From: Amphibalanus amphitrite
Taxonomy: Eukaryota; Arthropoda; Thecostraca; Balanomorpha; Balanidae
Direction of reading: 5' to 3'
DNA: 64,000 bases
Assembly: GCF_019059575.1 (NCBI RefSeq)
Contig: NW_024882884.1
Coordinates: 62,001-126,000 of the forward strand
Shown here: positions 44,888 to 56,200 of the stretch, piece after piece
How the letters are laid out: every line of letters starts with the position of its first letter
Position numbering within the stretch: the first letter of the stretch is position 1
Made by a program: the position numbers and the translations under genes
Notes under the pieces: generated by a model
Told to the model about the DNA's origin: nothing
Seen by the model: the letters and a program-made list of their open reading frames with translations, nothing else
Databases searched by the model: none

Positions 44888-45234
44888 CAACATGTTTATC
44901 AAGCCACACATTGCTTGTAGTGCCTAAAGCAACTGTGATTTAAAATTGGAAATAGAATCGCTGCCAGCATACATATTTCAGAAAGAACATTAAAGGTGTA
45001 ATCGAATGCGATTTTCCCCGGCAATGTAGCTCTAATTCATTTTTGAGTTACAAGCTCATTTGTCAAAAAATTGTCGATAGGTGAAATGTGACCTTTAATG
45101 ACCTCTGGTGACATAACCTTCTATTTTCTACCTGACCGAATGATTAGCTTCATGGTTTTTGACGTTCCATTCATCCCGTGTGGCCGCTAAATTGCCTGCA
45201 GGAGTCAAGTTAGACGGGGAGGGCCAGCATGCAT

Positions 45235-45264
45235 ATCGTTAAGGTGTTTAAACACCTTAACGAT
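45235..45264. repeat. perfect 30-bp palindrome
   Basis: The half-site ATCGTTAAGGTGTTT is followed immediately by its exact reverse complement with no loop. Confidence 0.85.
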
Positions 45265-45399
45265 CCGAGTCGAGTGGCGCCGAGCACCAGCCCGGCGCTC
45301 TTAGTGGCGTACTCGTATGACCTCGGGTATCCCTCGGAGGTAAGTGTTGAATCTAAATTTGTACTCACCGATGTCCGGTGGGTGGCTCGGCGGTAGAGG

Positions 45400-45512
45400 T
45401 CTGCACCGGCCGGCTGCAGCCGCGGCTGGCTGCAGCCCCACGGCTGTGGGCCGGGGCGGCTGCAAATATCTCCAAGAACACGGCTACGGCTGTGGCCACG
45501 GCTGTGAGATTT
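45400..45512. repeat. CGGCTG-rich low-complexity tract
   Basis: Repeated GGCTGCAGCC, CGGCTGTGG and GGCTGTGGCC words. A similar tract lies at 46993-47090, just downstream of the minus-strand exon there. Confidence 0.55.
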
Positions 45513-46078
45513 CAAGCTCAATCTTAAGTACTCAAATATAAAATTTTAAATCCTTAATCTTACATTCTGATAAGCAGTATAGCCTGTAAAAATCATGCAA
45601 AGGATGCCCAGCAACATTGAAAGTGGTGAAGCCTTTGAGAACCTGTAATGGTTTTACCATTTGCTGTAGGGGAGTTTGCACTCTGGTACAGAATACTAAT
45701 AATAGGTACCAATTGTTCCTTCATTATCAAGAGCTTGACAGTTTCAGAAAATGCAACATGTTGCATTGTCACATCCCTCTCAAATCAATCTCACCTGGTC
45801 ATTAGGAGAGCACCTTACAGCTATTGAAGACGAGCGTTCAATAATTCTTTCAGGTAATAGAAAAAGAAATCATGCCTAGGTAAAGGCAGGTAAAGGCTTC
45901 ATAAAATATTATCTAAAATACCTCTTAGATGAATTTCTGGATTTTCGGCAAGTCCAATTACAAAATATAAAACTGGCGCTTTATGTTCTAACTGGTGTGT
46001 GAGTGACCGCTAACAGAAAATGCCGATCAATGAAGCCAATGGAATTAGATTATAAGTGAGCATGAACCTTACTTACGG

Positions 46079-46142
46079 TTAATTCACATGATGGTGAAAA
46101 CCCTGAACACGTAATTCACATGACGGTGAAAACCCTGAACAC
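46079..46142. repeat. two-copy direct repeat of about 33 bp
   Basis: TTCACATGATGGTGAAAACC with the following CTGAACAC is repeated with one substitution in the shared core. Confidence 0.7.
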
Positions 46143-47125
46143 AATATTTCTTACGCGAGCTGTTGACTTTACTAACAAAATGACGTCTTCTTCTAGAAAT
46201 GTAAAAATTTGATACTTGATCTTTGTTTTAGAGCAAGTTTTTAACTGCATAGCGTTATTATTTAAAAAATTATAATTTTTATGGCTGTTTATAGTGAAAC
46301 AAAACAATTTATTGCCACTTCCTTTCTATTGACGTCATTAAAAACTCAAGTAAAATTTTTGATTGAAACAGGTAATTGTGGCTCGCACGTCCTTGGGGAT
46401 TTGAGCGAAGATCATTATTTGGAAAAATCAAACTAGATGAATGTTTTTCTTTCTTGGATGCTCACTAGTGTTTTGATGCCTTGCATATCAAATTAGTTTG
46501 AGACTTGCTCGGAAGGCTGCTTCAAGCCTGGCATATCACACCCCAGAAAATATGCAAGGTAAGAAAGAAGCAAGAGTTTTGACTTAGACAATCACTGTTT
46601 GACAGTCCATCAACTTCAGTTTCATTTTCCATACCTAACATTGATAATGAAAAGCATCAGGGTCTGTTGTTCTGTCCCACAACCATGCTTCAGGATTTGG
46701 CATTAGATGTCTACACTGCTAGTGCTTCTATTCTGGTTTGTTGTTTATGTTTTCTGTTGATGTAGGTACCTACCTACCCATCTTTCTTAACAACTTGCAA
46801 GGGCTTGTGTAGGCATGCATTGCGCATCAGGCTTCAGGCCTTCGGCCTAAAGCCAGATACACAACCACTTAACCTATGATGCTTCATGAGCTTGAGAATC
46901 TATAGCCCATTGCAATGTGCCTTTGGCTATATGTTTCAACTAAAAACAACTTAGTATATACTATTTGGTTGCATTTCATTGAAAGTATCAACGGCCGGCT
47001 GACGGCTGGCTGCCCACAGTTTGCCACGGCTGTGGGCGGCTGTGGCTGTGGAGCCACGGCTGCGGGGCGGCTAGGCTGTGGAAAATTGCAGCCGTGCAGA
47101 ACTCTACTCGGCGGCGACCTCTCTC

Positions 47126-49077
47126 CTCTGGCCGCCGCTGGGCGCTGGGCGTTCTGCGGCGGCGCCTCGGGGAGGCCCGTATCGCCCGCCGGAGGGGGCC
47201 CGGTGTCACGGCCGGCGGTGGAGGGGGGCGGCGGCACCCCGGGCAGCGCGCCGGCCGGCTGTCCCGGCCCGGCGGCCGTCAGGCTCCGCAGCAGCCGGTC
47301 CACCTCGACCTGCGGCAGGTAGACGACCGCGCTGCGCCCGTCGGCCGCCAGCCCGGACGGCGGCCGGGAGGAGAACACCATCTGGTTCACTAGGGTAGCC
47401 TCCTTGCGCCGCTGCGGCCGGAGCGGCGCCGCCGGCTGGCTGACAGCCGGCAGCGGGGAGGTGGCGGACCGGCGCCGGCCGCCGCCCGGTGTCCCGCTGT
47501 CGGCCGCCGGGCTCACTGTGTAGGTGGGGGACGGAGACACGGGCCGGGGAGGGCCGACGGCTGCCGGCGCCACCCGGCTGCCGCGGCGGGACCGCAGCGG
47601 CTGCCGGCCGCCGCCCGTGGCCAACAGTTCACCCTCGTCCACATCAGTCTCCTGATTCGGCTTCCACTCCACCGTGATGTACTTCTTCGGGGCTGCAGAA
47701 ACGAGGAGATTGCGTCATTCGACATGCTACATAATGCATAAGATGGTGGCATTGACTATTGTTGATACAACAGCTGAAAAAATCAACGCGCTATGATGGC
47801 GAAAATATAGATTGCTTATTTTACTGATGAATAAAATAAGGCAAAGCAACAAGCATGTAATAGCTAACCACATCAGCGAATTTTGATATTCTGGCTCTAG
47901 GATACCCGTTTCTGTCTTAGATTGTCGAGGAGTTCCTGTTAGTCCTTCAGGGGGGGGGGGGGCTCCTGTTGCTCAGAACCCAGCCGATTTTGGAAGTTCT
48001 GGCTGACTATTTTCGACATGACCTGTCGCTGGACCAGTGGACCACCCATGACAGCCTTGCTGAAGACAAAGCTTTGGGGTCGCTGAGGCTTTGATACAGT
48101 GGCATCGCGTGCCTCGCCCCATTTAAATCCCGCGATAATGATCCGCGAAACAGACGTGACCTGTTCGCCACCGTCTTGGATTTAGTCAATTTTCCAGAAA
48201 ATGAATGAAACACACACGGCCTGGAGTCCTATGTTATGTTGTATAAGAACAATGTCTGAGCCATTCGCCGATATTAGATGACTAGACCACAGCTTACTAA
48301 GCAGCTTACCCTGAAACGTCAACTCACTATCAACGCAGGGATTTAGTTCAGTGAACCGTTGTCAAACCATGCACACATGCCCCACTTCACATCACACAGT
48401 CCAATGAGGACCAACGCGTTGGTCGACAGCGTTGCAACGCTGGCCTCAAAGGGCCCCACACATATCTCTGACAGTGAGGACGTAGGCCAACCTCGCTTAT
48501 TGTTTCACGATTTGCTCGAGGGAGCCAAAGGCTCGGAGGAACAAGTGCAACCTCTCAAGGGTCGACGCCGGTCGCTGGGAGCACCTCATAGACTTTAAGA
48601 ACCTGAAATACGGGCCTCTAAGGGCCCAGCCCGGTCTCAGAGGGCCCTGCACCGGCACGGTTGGCAGTCGGAGTCAGAATCTGAGTCGGTTGGAGTCAAT
48701 AGTTCTGGCAGGAGCATGGTCCGACTGAAAACCAAGAATTCCTGATTCCTCTCAGACGGCTGCCGACGTCCTTATAGTAGCATCAAGGTCCTCTGGGGCT
48801 GGCGTGAGCCGTCTGAGACTGACGGGCACCTTATAAGAAAAGAGGACACTCTGATATAATTTTGGGGACGTTGCAGATCACTGAGCCCCTCCGATATGTG
48901 GATTCTCTCACTGACCCAAGAATAGGTAAGCACTCGTGCACTCGCGCCCTGGCTATACGTGATTGTCTGTGCGTCGTAATTCAATAATTTTTCCGTCATA
49001 ATACTCACCGCCGGTGCTGCTGCCCGATCCCATCGCCGCCGGGTCCAGCTTCGTGTCGGGCGCAGGCCAGAGACGTC
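47126..49077 (-). CDS. two exons of an unrecognised Pro/Arg-rich protein
   Basis: On the minus strand an exon at 49077-49009 ends at a consensus donor (GTGAGTAT, 49008-49001). The next begins at 47692 after TTTCTGCAG. Joining them keeps one frame through a phase-1 junction, giving GSGSSTG followed by PKKYITVEWKPNQETDVDEGE. The second exon is open to at least 47126 and encodes Arg/Pro/Ala-rich sequence with a more structured part (YLPQVEVDRLLRSL). Its 3' end is uncertain: the only nearby donor (AG|GTCGCC at about 47126) is weak and phase 2, and the open frame runs on to 46884 through a repeat. The acceptor of the 49077 exon is also weak. The protein family is not recognised. The same strand and phase-1 style as the exon at 9217-10143 allow, but do not prove, one large gene. 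Confidence 0.5.
47693..49000. other. intron of the Pro/Arg-rich gene
   Basis: Follows from the splice sites at 49008 and 47693. It includes a G-tract at about 47950-47962; no other feature seen. Confidence 0.45.
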
Positions 49078-50250
49078 CTTACAGTCGCAAATCGCTACGG
49101 GTGCCCTGGCGAAGACGACGAAACTCCTTTTCTCTAAGGGTCACTGTCACTAAACGTGAAGGCTGCTTGACGTTCTAGATTCTTGACCACCAATCAATGA
49201 CAGGATTGTCCTCTTGAAAACGCTTACATCCGATGCGTATGCTATTTTTATCTTGCAAGCTTATCTTGAAGATATCCAGGATAAATATTAAGCACATATC
49301 TATTCAGTATATCCAGGAATGCATATTGCACATCACTCCCCATGGCCTTTGACACGCGATTGAGCCGTGACGTGACCTTTATAGGCACTCGCAATACCAT
49401 GCATGAAGAGCGGCACACCACTCTACGACAATCAACCTGTCACCAACCAAGGATCACCACTCGAAACAAAAGACAGCACCCGAAGTGCCGATCACCATGT
49501 TGTCAGCGGCGACACTCTCGCCCCCGCCGGCGGCGGTCGCGTCTCGATAGGCACTGCGTCCCGGCCGCCGTGCCTCTGACTAGCGCGAGCGTCATCGATT
49601 CAACGAGCTCCGCCAGCGTGCACAGCCATTGCAGGTCGGCGTCCTGTGTCTTATGTCGAAACATCCGAGCTCGTCTCTCATCGGAATGATACCGGTCGTT
49701 TGGTCATCGGTGACATTGTCTGGTCCGTCGGAATAGTGATTAGGCTTTGATTTTTCTTGAAAACACGAGCCATTTTTTTATTCGGGTCAACAACGATGAG
49801 TTATCGAATATATGCGGCTCTTATTATGCAAAATTGATCCGGACGAATCATGAGTTAGAGGTTAAAACAGATACCTAGAATGACCATAGACAGCAATCTC
49901 ATGACACATGTGGAAGAGCTATGAAAAATACTAGTTAGGATAGCTGTCATTTGCTGCCCTGTGTTTTATGTCAAAGCATTTGACTTTCATATATGATTTA
50001 AATTTTTGTCTTTACCAGCCTCAGGGTAGCCACTAGCCAGCCTCTGGGAAATGGGAATATCATGATATCCTCGGTATGAAGGGTTAAACGGCTGTGACCA
50101 CGCAATATGAGAAAATGACAAAACTTAACGGCTCTAACAGCAGGCTGCCGTATTCTAAAACGCTGTGAAACAAAAGCGAAAGAAAGCTTGACGTTTGACA
50201 AAGGGTTCAAAATTACACTTATCTCCACTCTTATCGACCGAAGGCACCGT
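49078..50250. other. no further gene recognised
   Basis: A plus-strand frame at 49342-49689 is Arg/Ser/His-rich without a domain or supporting signals. Further exons of the minus-strand gene should lie upstream but were not found. Confidence 0.3.
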
Positions 50251-50251
50251 G

Positions 50252-50252
<1 letters not shown>

Positions 50253-50350
<98 letters not shown>

Positions 50351-50356
50351 TCTCTC
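50253..50356. repeat. CT dinucleotide microsatellite
   Basis: About 50 CT units with one interruption near the 3' end. It is likely to be length-polymorphic. Confidence 0.95.
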
Positions 50357-51140
50357 GAACTTATTTCATTTTCCGCATTCCAGCATTCTCCGTTTGAACT
50401 ACGAAACGCTACGTGGTAGGTATGTCAATTTCTCTTTAATCGGCTATCGGAAGACACAAACATTTGAATCACATGCTCCTTCCTCACTCTTGGTGGTGGG
50501 TCATCAGACGCAGTACCTACCTGATGGGAGTTAATTGCTCCAGGCTTTACAGGGAAAACGGACGGACTTCCCACCGCGTTCCACGCTCTAATATCCAAAT
50601 GTGCGTCTGGGGACGGCGGTAAGCGTCGCTCGGTACCACTACCAACGGCGACCCCCCGCTGTGGTCGGCAAACCGAGGTGATAGGGCGTGTCACTGATGG
50701 CGGCAGGACCGTCCCACAAGCGGCCGCCGACGCCGAATCGGACGCCGCTACCAGCGCCTAATCTGTCTGTGCAGATAACCAGGGTAGTCAGAGGGAGTCT
50801 TAGAACGGGGGCCTCTTGGTGGCCTGTCAAAGGTCATGAGAACGGGACTGGAGCGATCATTGATTCCGGATTGATCCAGTTAAAAACAGTGGAAGGATAC
50901 TCACAAGGGGATTGTGTGACTTCGCATGATTTGTGTGCATCTGTGTGCACCTTCGCATGATTTCGCTCGACCAGCCAGGTCAATGCAAGCACGTACCAAA
51001 GCTTTTGACCCAAAACCTGTTCCCAATAAACCTGTTCCCAATAAAAGCTGTTTAGTTTTCGTTTTCTTCTCGAAAGATCGCAAATTGTCGATTTCGGGCG
51101 CTGTAATAATCCCTGGATCTGACAGTGCTTCTATTAATCT

Positions 51141-53262
51141 TATTTATTTTTATTTATTTTATTTATTTGTTGCACATCCTTCCATGCAGGCATAGTTGTT
51201 TCAGGATGGCACATGATCAGGGAACCACTATGCACAATGCACATGCACTTTCCTCGAGCCGCGTTCGAGTTCACTAAAGAGGAGAAAAAGAAAAAACAGG
51301 ACCAAGGCAACACCTTAGACCACTTCAGCATCAAACTATACATTTCGTGGTGGCCTGATCGCCCGTTTAAAAGCAAATATGCTGGACATGCCTTGGATCT
51401 CTCGGGGCAGCCGGTTCCATGCCGAGCCAGCCCTGTACATGAAGTGTTTTTGAGTGGCAATAAGCCGCACTTTCGGTAGGTGCACCTGCTCTGTATCTGT
51501 CAGGCGCGTGTCACGAGTCGCCACATCACATCGACGTTTGAACATGTCTTGTACCACGATTGGTGCATGGGGATCGCAGATTGCGCGGTGCACCTTCAGT
51601 CGATCACGCTCCTCCACCAGCTCGCCAATCCGTGACCAGTGGAGCGACTTAAGAACTGGTGTGATGTGATCACGGCGCTTCGAACCGGTCACCAAACGAA
51701 CCGCAAAGTTAATCATTTTTTGCAGTCGCTTAAGTTCTTTGTCGGCAGCTCCGCCCCAAACTGGTAAGCAGTAGATAATTTGAGAGAAGATATGAGCTTT
51801 GATAATAGCAAGCAGGGCCTCGGTAGTGAAGCTACGCCTGAATCTGTAAAGCGAAATCAATATGCTGTAGCAACGGCGCACAACTGATGAGATGTGTTGA
51901 TTCCATGTTAACGTCTGGTCAACAGTTACACCAAGAAGTTTGATCGTTTTTGAAGAATGAAAGGTTCTGTTTGAGAACGTGAAAGCGAAACCAGATGCTT
52001 TTTGAAGCGAGTTTCTGGTGCCAAGGAGGATGAAATCTGTTTTTGATGCATTCATTTTTAGAGAATTACTTCTAAACCAGTTTTGAACGGAAGCCATTGA
52101 CTTTTCTATGCGCTTTCTGAGCTGTGACAAACTCTCACTGTCTGGCGGCGAGCTGTCGAGGAGCTGCGTGTCGTCCGCATAGCAAACCAAACGGCCGTAG
52201 GGAAGATGTCCCGGAAGATCTGCCACAAATATGCTGAACAAAATAGGTCCCACAATAGATCCCTGAGGAACACCGAAGTTCACAGGACAGATCTTGGACC
52301 CACCTCGTACCATTTGCCCCCGTCCGCTTAGGTAACTGTCGAACCAATGTGAAGGCACACCCATCCATGCCATTTTCTTCAAGAGGACGCCGTGGTCAAC
52401 ACTGTCGAAGGCCTTACTGAGGTCGATCGTCGTTATCGACGTGAGCTCACCGTTGTCGATCTTATCAACGGCCCACGATACTGCGTTGAGTACGGCGTCC
52501 TCCGTGGAGTGGCCACGGCGGTAAGCGTATTGACATGCGCTCAGTAGACGGTTGTCATACAAATAATCACTCAACTGGGTGCACACTACACGCTCAGCGA
52601 TTTTAGACATGACAGGCAGTAAAGAGATAGGCCGGTAATTACCAGCTACACCACGGTCGCCAGCCTTATGAATGGGGACCACACAAGCTATTTTCCAGCT
52701 ATCAGGAAACACACCAGTAACAATCGACTTATTAATCACATGAAGCAGCAATGGTCCAATGACGGCGAAGCAGCGACGCACAGCTAAAATTGGCACACCA
52801 TCCATACCAACAGCCCTGGAGCTACTCATGTGACGCACGGCTGTTGAGAGCTCCGGCAGAGTGATAGGCGTCAGCTCAAAACCGGTGGCGCATACTACTG
52901 GGGGACGATCGTCAGTCCCCTCAGCCTGACCAGTAGACTGCAATTCAGATGCAATTTTGGCGCCGACATTAGCAAAGAAATCATTAAAATTGTCAGCTTG
53001 AGCGACATCAAGATCTAATGACGTAGGAGCGCCATCACCAGCCGATGCATTCTTAGCAAACAAATTGAAGCGACTCCAGAACCCACGGAAGTCCTTAGCT
53101 GCTAGCTGACTACACAAAAATTCTTTTCGCGCACGTACGAGTCTGCTCTTGACCGAGTTACGTAGGGCACAGTACTCACGTCGGAGATCATTCGATCGGA
53201 ACATGAGCCAATTGTCACGAGCCTGATCGCGCTTCAACATAAGTTCACGATCATATACATAG
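51141..53262 (-). mobile_element. 5'-truncated CR1/L2-like LINE
   Basis: The 3' end is at 51141, with a tail of AAATAAAT-type repeats as in CR1-like LINEs. The 5' end is near 53262, within the reverse transcriptase ORF, so the endonuclease is missing. The homologous place in copy 2 (about 60625-60631) is continuous, which fixes both borders. Confidence 0.85.
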
Positions 53263-53312
53263 GCACTCCGCAGAGACAGAACACCAAACATGTGCACCAA
53301 ATAATAAAGCAT
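51336..53312 (-). CDS. LINE reverse transcriptase (5'-truncated ORF2)
   Basis: A 658-codon open frame. Motifs in order are NYRPISLLPVMSKIAERVV, IDLSKAFDSVDHGVLLKKM, GVPQGSIVGPILFSIFVADL, the catalytic box CYADDTQL (residue ~375) and the C-terminal LKSLHWSRIGELVEERDRLK and SAWNRLPREI typical of CR1/L2 and relatives. There is no apurinic endonuclease and no RNase H. The first ~17 codons (53312 to about 53262) are host flank, shown by the same sequence in copy 2, so the apparent ATG is not the element's own. No stop codons or frameshifts in the retained part, hence recent. Confidence 0.85.
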   Translation of the reverse strand: MLYYLVHMFGVLSLRSAYVYDRELMLKRDQARDNWLMFRSNDLRREYCALRNSVKSRLVRARKEFLCSQLAAKDFRGFWSRFNLFAKNASAGDGAPTSLDLDVAQADNFNDFFANVGAKIASELQSTGQAEGTDDRPPVVCATGFELTPITLPELSTAVRHMSSSRAVGMDGVPILAVRRCFAVIGPLLLHVINKSIVTGVFPDSWKIACVVPIHKAGDRGVAGNYRPISLLPVMSKIAERVVCTQLSDYLYDNRLLSACQYAYRRGHSTEDAVLNAVSWAVDKIDNGELTSITTIDLSKAFDSVDHGVLLKKMAWMGVPSHWFDSYLSGRGQMVRGGSKICPVNFGVPQGSIVGPILFSIFVADLPGHLPYGRLVCYADDTQLLDSSPPDSESLSQLRKRIEKSMASVQNWFRSNSLKMNASKTDFILLGTRNSLQKASGFAFTFSNRTFHSSKTIKLLGVTVDQTLTWNQHISSVVRRCYSILISLYRFRRSFTTEALLAIIKAHIFSQIIYCLPVWGGAADKELKRLQKMINFAVRLVTGSKRRDHITPVLKSLHWSRIGELVEERDRLKVHRAICDPHAPIVVQDMFKRRCDVATRDTRLTDTEQVHLPKVRLIATQKHFMYRAGSAWNRLPREIQGMSSIFAFKRAIRPPRNV

Positions 53313-53596
53313 TGATAACTAAAACCTTGGTCCACACCGGCGCGGTTACCCAGAACAGCTCAGCCGCCCGCTTCGGCATCGCTCCTCCGCTACGGCCATT
53401 TTGTGTTGACCGTCCCCCGACCTTTGCTCCGGCCCGTCCCCCTGGTAGAGGGGCACCTAAGTCGTCTGGTAATGGAAGGATATAAGGATCGGGCCCAAGG
53501 GATCATGAAGCGACAGTTGAACTCCAGACGTCATTTGTGGTGCATCACTGAAGAGCTGTCGGGTCGAGGAAGAAGAGGCACATCTCTGGAAGAAGT

Positions 53597-55554
53597 ATGG
53601 CTCCAGTGGTGTTGGATCTCAAAGAATTCGCACAGGTAAGCCACTGCAATATTGCAGTAGGTAAATGATTATGTAATATCTCATTAGGCTGTTGGGGAGC
53701 GTTACGAGGCTCTTTTAAGTTGTGATTTACGTTCAAACTGACACCTAATTTAGACTAGCCTGGAGCAATTATTCAAGCTCATTTTCACTTAAGATTTAAC
53801 GAACTTGTATCGTGTCAGACATTGTTATGTGTATTCACATTCGATGACAACACACGCAATTATTCTAAAAAGTAGACGTTTCGGCGGCCTCAGGGTGCCT
53901 TTGTCAGTGACAATATCGAGATACGATTACATTAATAAATGAGTCAAAATCTTTTACACGTTTTGAAGCAAACATGACCTGGACAATATGTTAAAAATGT
54001 CCAAGGCATGTTTGCTTTACAAGTGTTAAAGATTTTGACTAGTTTATTAATGTAATGGTATCTCGATATCGTCACTGACTATTTGCTTGTGTTGTCATCG
54101 AATGTGAACACCCATAATTATTAATTAGGATTTAACATTGAGACGAATGGGCCTACCTACATCTCTTGTCAAATATACCAGACATTTTTCTCGTAGTGCT
54201 TTTCTTCAATTGCCCTAGCCCTTTTATCCGTTTTCTGCAACACGATTTAAGTTTATAAAAATGCTTCTAGGTTAATTTTAACTAAAACTTATTTCTTTCT
54301 TTTACAGCCTCCCTTCAAGATCCCGAAGTTGAAACGGAAGACCGCAAAGTGCGAGTGGACGGAGGACGATTTTCGGCCAGACTTCTCGTATTTTCTGACG
54401 GTAAGCTCGCAAGGGAAGTTAAGTGCAAGGCAGTGCCTTGAAAATACACCTAAGCGGTTGCATATCTACAGCTCATAGGGTATTATTTGCAATTCTCATT
54501 TGCATCTCTCAAAGTAACTGTTTATTTCTGGGAGCCTTACTTAATGAAAAGAAGTCTTTCAAACATCCTTGTGTCAAGTGTGCACTGTTACGATTCTTAA
54601 TTTTAATGTTCAATTAAGGTTGACTAAAGCCTTTTATCCAATATCTACCTACATTATGCTGGAATTACGATTACATTCGAGAGTTCAGCCTGCGATGTCC
54701 TTCTGGTTAGCGCAGGAAACATATTTTTACTAATCTTATTGTGATTTCTGTTGCAGCCGGAAGAGCTGCAAGACGAGGAGCTGAGGCGATCTCCCGATCT
54801 GCTGCAGCTCTACGACCCCCCGAAGCCGTCGCTGACCGCCCCGAGGGAGACGGTGCCGCTGAAAACGCTGCGCGTTAAGCTCGTGAAGCTGGAGAGCAGA
54901 CCTGACTTCAAGAAGCCGACGCTCGCTAAAGGTGGAAACCTTACTGGATCAGAAAAGGGTATGTCAATGTTGCTCTGATGTCTAGGCTGGCACATAGCCT
55001 GATAAGTTCGTGTCCCAATACTAAACTATGCATTTGCGGGCTATCGAAAACAAAAGCGGACCTTCATAAACTGTAATGAACCTTTCACCACAGACCAAAC
55101 TTAATTGCGAAATAATTCAAAGTCTGTCTAATTGCATAGCATCTGTTCGTACTTTGTTCTTCAGAGCTCCTGAAGTGCTAAAAAACTGTGTACTCACTCA
55201 ATAAACCTGGACAACTCTGGACTGGACGTCTGTCGTCTGTCTAACATATTGCACCGTCTGTTCCCAGCGAAGTGGAGGGCACCTGCCGCCAAGCAGGCCG
55301 TGGTCCCGAAGCTCCCAGAGAAGCGGCTGACAGACCCCAAGAAGGTGGCCGCGCTGCGACGGACTCTGCTGCTGCCCAAGACCAAGCAGAGGACGGTGCG
55401 GTGCCTGCCCCGGTTCCCGTACTGGCGGCACGCACTGGTCCGAGATCCCGTGATCGTCTGGCCTCGACTGATTCGCCGGCAGGCCGCGACTGCTGTGCCA
55501 AGAGCCCGTCCAGACGTGTTGACAGGGTTTTCCCTGCTTGTAAATAGTGTATGA
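53597..55554 (+). CDS. basic 206-aa protein of unknown function, gene copy 1
   Basis: Four exons: 53597-53635, 54308-54400, 54757-54958 and 55268-55554, all with GT-AG introns (phases 0, 0, 1), sum to 621 nt without a stop. The start ATG gives MAPVVLDLKEFAQ; upstream ATGs open a different frame that stops at 53639. The product has a Lys/Arg-rich N-terminal part (PPFKIPKLKRKTAKCEWTED), an acidic stretch (PEELQDEELRRS), then two basic parts including LTDPKKVAALRRTLLLPKTK and RFPYWRHALV. No signal peptide, membrane segment or known domain is visible; the charge suggests nucleic-acid or ribosome contact, but this is only inference. A polyadenylation signal AATAAA follows at 55560. The near-identical second copy supports the exon structure. 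Confidence 0.75.
53831..54111. mobile_element. hairpin MITE in intron 1, copy 1
   Basis: The ends TTCACATTCGATGACAACAC and complement enclose two long inverted arms. The same element is in intron 1 of copy 2 (61179-61487), so it predates the duplication. In copy 1 the right arm lacks about 27 bases (AAGGCACCCTGAGGCC and following), which are present in copy 2. Confidence 0.7.
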
Positions 55555-55559
55555 ATTGT

Positions 55560-55565
55560 AATAAA
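55560..55565 (+). terminator. polyadenylation signal of gene copy 1
   Basis: AATAAA begins 6 bases after the stop codon. The cleavage site would be about 15-25 bases later. Confidence 0.6.
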
Positions 55566-55570
55566 CATGT

Positions 55571-56199
55571 TGTGTATAAAAACATTTATGAAGGGAATAT
55601 GATGCACATTGCACGCACGGAATACGAATATGGGTAACTACTGTAACACCCATGGCCTACAAACGAACGCTCTCGACTGAGAGCTCCGCTGCGAATGACG
55701 AGGGGCGCACGGTAGCCGGCGCTCGAGCCAAAGCCGGGTTAGGCGCCCAAAGTCGGGCCAGGCACGGCTGCGGGGAATCGCTCCGCCCGACCTCTCGTAG
55801 CCGCCGGCAGGCGCCACGCACGCGGCGGACGGCTGGGTTCGGGGACGGATAATAAACGAGTCGGGCTCAAATTAAACTCATTGCTTTAGGAGAAAGTAAA
55901 CAAGAAAGTAGCGCTAACTGGAGTGCCGCGATTCGGTACTGACATCTACCCGCTGTTCCGGAATTTGTCACGCTATTGGGTGGATATTTATTCATTTACT
56001 CGAATGAGATTCTACAAGCATGATATCAGTCAGAGGCACCCACGACATTGCTCACGTTATGAAGGTAAATGTCGACAAATAGCTTTGAACGACCGGCCGT
56101 TAGAGGTCTGCCACGGCCACCTTATCAATCAATCGAACCTGTCCTCAGTAATGCGGGTTAAGTCGAAGGGGCTCATTACGCTAGTCGGCAAAGAAACGA
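55571..56199. other. spacer between duplicated units
   Basis: A CpG-rich part at 55650-55860 holds a 66-codon frame (55652-55852) starting MAYKRTLSTESSAANDEGRT, with an AATAAA overlapping its stop. It lacks homology in copy 1's upstream region and is of doubtful reality. Confidence 0.3.
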
Positions 56200-56200
56200 A

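Larger units (their letters stand above)
44888..46992. other. no gene recognised
   Basis: It contains a perfect 30-bp palindrome, a CGGCTG-rich tract and a short direct repeat (listed separately). The remainder is AT-rich without supportable features. Confidence 0.3.
50560..55570 (+). repeat. tandem duplication unit, copy 1
   Basis: Homologous along its length to 56200-64000 once insertions are removed. Shared landmarks are the upstream block 50620-51030 (matching 59500-59790), the leader and all four exons and three introns of the gene. The upstream block includes a conserved ATG frame starting MAAGPSHKRPPTPNRTPLPA (50697 and 59569), which diverges after about 30 codons. Copy 1 carries a CR1/L2-like LINE (51141-53262) that copy 2 lacks. 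Confidence 0.85.

Noticed and set aside
46993..47398. Plus-strand Ala/Gly/Arg-rich frames opposite the Pro/Arg-rich exon
   Set aside because: Complement of the minus-strand exon and of a CGGCTG repeat; no signals of their own.
50253..50419. Ser/Leu repeat protein frames
   Set aside because: Translation of the CT microsatellite.
53403..53639. 78-codon frame in the first exon region of gene copy 1, also present in copy 2
   Set aside because: Joining it to exon 2 meets a stop within ten codons; the ATG at 53597 in another frame continues cleanly through all exons.
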